Assembly: GCA_020028535.1 (NCBI GenBank)
Contig: JAIBHM010000079.1
Span: forward strand, 1-7,754
Length of the DNA stretch: 7,754 nt
Source of the DNA: Armatimonadota bacterium
Lineage (GTDB): Bacteria; Sysuimicrobiota; Sysuimicrobiia; Sysuimicrobiales; Kaftiobacteriaceae
Direction of reading: 5' to 3'
In this document: piece by piece, positions 5,786 through 7,754 of the stretch
Position numbering within the stretch: the first letter of the stretch is position 1
How the letters are laid out: each line of letters opens with the position of its first letter
Notes under the pieces: generated by a model
The model's input: only the letters and a program-made list of their open reading frames with translations
The model's database searches: none
Told to the model about the DNA's origin: nothing
Made by a program: the position numbers and the translations under genes

Positions 5786-6652
5786 ATGGAGCGCAACGGA
5801 TTCGTGAAGTCCCATGCCCTGGGGAACGATTACATCGTCGTCGATCCCGGGGCACTCTCGTTTCCGCTCGCGCCGCAAGCGATCCGCATGATCTGTGACC
5901 GCCATCGGGGCGTCGGCTCGGACGGCATCCTCGCCCATGTTCCATCGGATCGCGCAGACTTCGGGCTGCGCATCTACAATCCAGACGGCAGCGAGGCGGA
6001 GAAGAGCGGCAACGGGCTGCGCATCTTTGCCCGCTATCTGCACGATCATGGGTTGGCCAAGGCCCGAGAGTTTCGGATCGAGACGCCGGGCGGTATTGTG
6101 AACGTTGCGCTCCGCCTGAAGGGCCGGGAGGTCGAGGACATCACGATCGACATGGGCGCGGCCACATTCCAGAGCGCCCAGATTCCCGTGGCCGGCCCCA
6201 GCCGCGAGGTCGTGGACGAAGCGATCGAAGTGGACGGAGATCCCCTCGTGTTCACCGCGGTCTCGGTCGGCAACCCTCATTGCGTGGTGTTCGTGCCCGA
6301 CCTTTCGCAGGTCGATCTGCACCGTCTGGGTCCCAAATTGGAACGGCATCGGGTCTTCCCGAACCGCACCAACGTCCAGTTTGCAGAAGTGAAGTCGCGT
6401 AACCGGGTGACGATCCTGATCTGGGAGCGGGGCGCGGGGGAAACGATGGCCTCCGGCAGCAGCGCATGTGCAGTCGCCGCGGCCGCGGTCAGGAAGCAAC
6501 TGGCAGACCGTGAGCTGACCATCACCATGCCGGGCGGCGACCTGCAGATCTCCGTCGCGCTCGACTGGTCCATCCGCATGGCGGGGCCCGCGGTGGAGGT
6601 GTACACCGGCGTGCTCAGCGAAGGCTTCGTGCGCGCCCTGGCGGCAGCGTGA
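5786..6652 (+). CDS. dapF: DapF-family (diaminopimelate epimerase-like) protein with both catalytic cysteines replaced by serine
   Basis: The 288-residue protein has the two-lobed DapF fold and most of its signature. SHALGNDYI is at 9-17 (Asn14). NPDGSEAEKSGNGLR is at 65-79. GNPHCV is at 162-167 (Asn163), RTN at 194-196 and ERGAGETMASGSSACA at 214-229 (Glu214, Arg215). These match the substrate-binding Asn11, Asn64, Asn157, Asn190, Glu208 and Arg209 of the Haemophilus enzyme. DapF normally interconverts LL- and meso-diaminopimelate using two cysteines, Cys73 and Cys217. Here both are serine (Ser74, codon AGC; Ser223, codon TCC), each one base from Cys. The only cysteines left (37, 166, 228) are not at these positions. 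It may be a thiol-free epimerase, a racemase of another amino acid, or a non-epimerase. The ATG is the first usable start, with a weak ribosome site; the stop overlaps apgM as GTGA. Family secure, reaction uncertain. Confidence 0.86.
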   Translation: MERNGFVKSHALGNDYIVVDPGALSFPLAPQAIRMICDRHRGVGSDGILAHVPSDRADFGLRIYNPDGSEAEKSGNGLRIFARYLHDHGLAKAREFRIETPGGIVNVALRLKGREVEDITIDMGAATFQSAQIPVAGPSREVVDEAIEVDGDPLVFTAVSVGNPHCVVFVPDLSQVDLHRLGPKLERHRVFPNRTNVQFAEVKSRNRVTILIWERGAGETMASGSSACAVAAAAVRKQLADRELTITMPGGDLQISVALDWSIRMAGPAVEVYTGVLSEGFVRALAAA

Positions 6653-7754
6653 AAAAAATCCTCTACGTCATTCTCGACGGGCTGGGCGATCGGCCGGTCC
6701 CCCAACTCGGCGGCCGGACGCCCCTGGAGGCCGCCGCGAAGCCCAATCTCGACCGGCTCGCCGATACCGGCCGTCAGGGTACCGTCATCACCGTGGGCAG
6801 GGGCATTGCCCCCGAATCTGACGTGGCCGTGATGGCAATTCTCGGCTACGATCCGCTCCGCTTCCATGCCGGCCGCGGTCCGCTCGAAGCCATGGGAGCA
6901 GGGCTGCCTTTCCGTGACGGCGATCTGGCGCTCCGCGGGAACTTCGCATCGGTGGGCGAGGGATGGACTATCATCGACCGGCGCGTCGGCCGCAATCTCA
7001 CCCAGAAGGAGGCGCAAGCCCTGGCGGAAGCGGTGAACGCTGAAGTGCGGCTGCGGCAGGGACCGGTCGACACGACCGTGCGGGCCACGATCGGCCACCG
7101 CTGCGCTGTGGTCATGTACCCACGTGAGGGGAGTCTGTCCGCCAAGATCTCCAACACCGACCCCGCGTATGGGCGCCTGGAAGGACTCGGCGTGGCCAAA
7201 GCGGAGGCGGGCAACGAGGTGGAGGAATGCAAGCCCCTCGATGACTCGCCGGAAGCATGGATTTCGGCCGAACTGGTCAATGAGTTCACGCGCAAATGCC
7301 GCGAAATCATGGATGCTCATCCCGTCAACCGGCGCCGCCGTGCGGAGGGGAAGTTGCCGTGCAACATCATCCTCCTGCGGGATGCGGGAGATCATCTGCC
7401 CAAGGCTCCACCGATCAAGGAACGCTTTGGGATTGAGTTCGGCTGTTTTGTGGAGATGCCGGTAGAGCGCGGCATCGCGACGCTGCTCGGGATGAGTGTG
7501 GTGGAGGTGCCTCCCAGCGCCGGCGACCACGAGTCCGCCTATCGCACGTGGGCGCGCCGCGCCGCGGACGAGATCAAGCGGCACGGTGGTCTCTACCTGC
7601 ATCTCAAAGGACCCGACGAGCCCGGCCACGATGGAGACTGCGACGCGAAGCGTGACATCATCGCCCTCATCGATCGCGCGTTCTTCGGCGAATTGCTGCC
7701 CCGGATCACGCTGGACGACGTCATTCTGGCCGTGACCGCGGATCACGCTACGCC
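6649..7754 (+). CDS. apgM: 2,3-bisphosphoglycerate-independent phosphoglycerate mutase, archaeal type, 3' end cut by window end
   Basis: The frame is open from GTG at 6649 to the window edge (368 codons, no stop). The enzyme interconverts 3- and 2-phosphoglycerate in glycolysis and gluconeogenesis, using a phosphoserine intermediate and two divalent metals in an alkaline-phosphatase-like core. Seen here: ILDGLGDRP at 8-16 with metal-binding Asp10; APESDVAVMAILGYDP at 54-69 with nucleophile Ser57; FHAGRGPLEA at 72-81; KISNTDP at 166-172; KGPDEPGHDGD at 320-330 with His327; and VTADHAT at 362-368 with Asp365 and His366. These motifs belong to the archaeal-type ApgM family rather than to the GpmI type of E. 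coli and Bacillus. The family is about 400 residues long, so only a short tail is missing. The GTG overlaps the dapF stop as GTGA, and no good ribosome site is seen, so translation is probably coupled. Confidence 0.94.
   Translation, partial: MKKILYVILDGLGDRPVPQLGGRTPLEAAAKPNLDRLADTGRQGTVITVGRGIAPESDVAVMAILGYDPLRFHAGRGPLEAMGAGLPFRDGDLALRGNFASVGEGWTIIDRRVGRNLTQKEAQALAEAVNAEVRLRQGPVDTTVRATIGHRCAVVMYPREGSLSAKISNTDPAYGRLEGLGVAKAEAGNEVEECKPLDDSPEAWISAELVNEFTRKCREIMDAHPVNRRRRAEGKLPCNIILLRDAGDHLPKAPPIKERFGIEFGCFVEMPVERGIATLLGMSVVEVPPSAGDHESAYRTWARRAADEIKRHGGLYLHLKGPDEPGHDGDCDAKRDIIALIDRAFFGELLPRITLDDVILAVTADHAT

Noticed and set aside
4099..5796. 565-codon open frame on the minus strand, antisense to the GntR gene and ddl
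   Set aside because: The opposite strand encodes proteins with full family motifs. The antisense product is rich in Arg, Asp and His with no recognisable domain, as expected for a shadow frame in GC-rich DNA.
6277..7746. 489-codon open frame on the minus strand, antisense to dapF and apgM
   Set aside because: It lies over two well-supported genes, has no motif, and its composition is typical of an antisense shadow.

Overview
GC-rich bacterial DNA (by eye roughly two thirds G+C), densely coded, with no sign of mobile elements, RNA genes or CRISPR. Peptidoglycan enzymes (D-Ala-D-Ala ligase and a DapF-family protein) mark the host as a bacterium. The archaeal-type phosphoglycerate mutase is also found in many GC-rich and thermophilic bacterial lineages. 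I cannot name the phylum from this window.

The window is two divergent operons facing away from an intergenic control region at about 3551-3688. The left operon runs on the minus strand from 3550 off the left edge: small PAS-domain protein, metallo-beta-lactamase-fold hydrolase, VOC (glyoxalase-like) protein, MFS transporter, HAD-family hydrolase (cut by the window start). The right operon runs on the plus strand from about 3655 off the right edge: GntR-type regulator with a large extra C-terminal domain, ddl, a dapF-family gene, apgM (cut by the window end). Five of the seven junctions inside the operons are 4-nt ATGA/GTGA stop-start overlaps, so translational coupling is the rule. The exceptions are a 7-nt gap (hydrolase/VOC) and a 43-nt gap (ddl/dapF).

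The control region has a near-consensus sigma70-type promoter (TTGACA, 18-bp spacer, TAGAAT). A long perfect inverted repeat overlaps the -10 element and the expected transcription start. It contains three copies of a TGTCCTA half-site. This looks like an autoregulatory operator for the GntR protein, which would then also control ddl, dapF and apgM. The same heptamer recurs once in the ddl-dapF gap.

The most unusual protein is the DapF homologue. Its substrate-binding residues are kept, but both catalytic cysteines are serine (Ser74 and Ser223). It is either a DAP epimerase working without thiols or an enzyme with a different reaction. Its place beside ddl under a putative ligand-sensing regulator suggests a cell-wall amino-acid role. 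The left operon looks like a sensing, detoxification or efflux cassette, but no substrate can be read from it.
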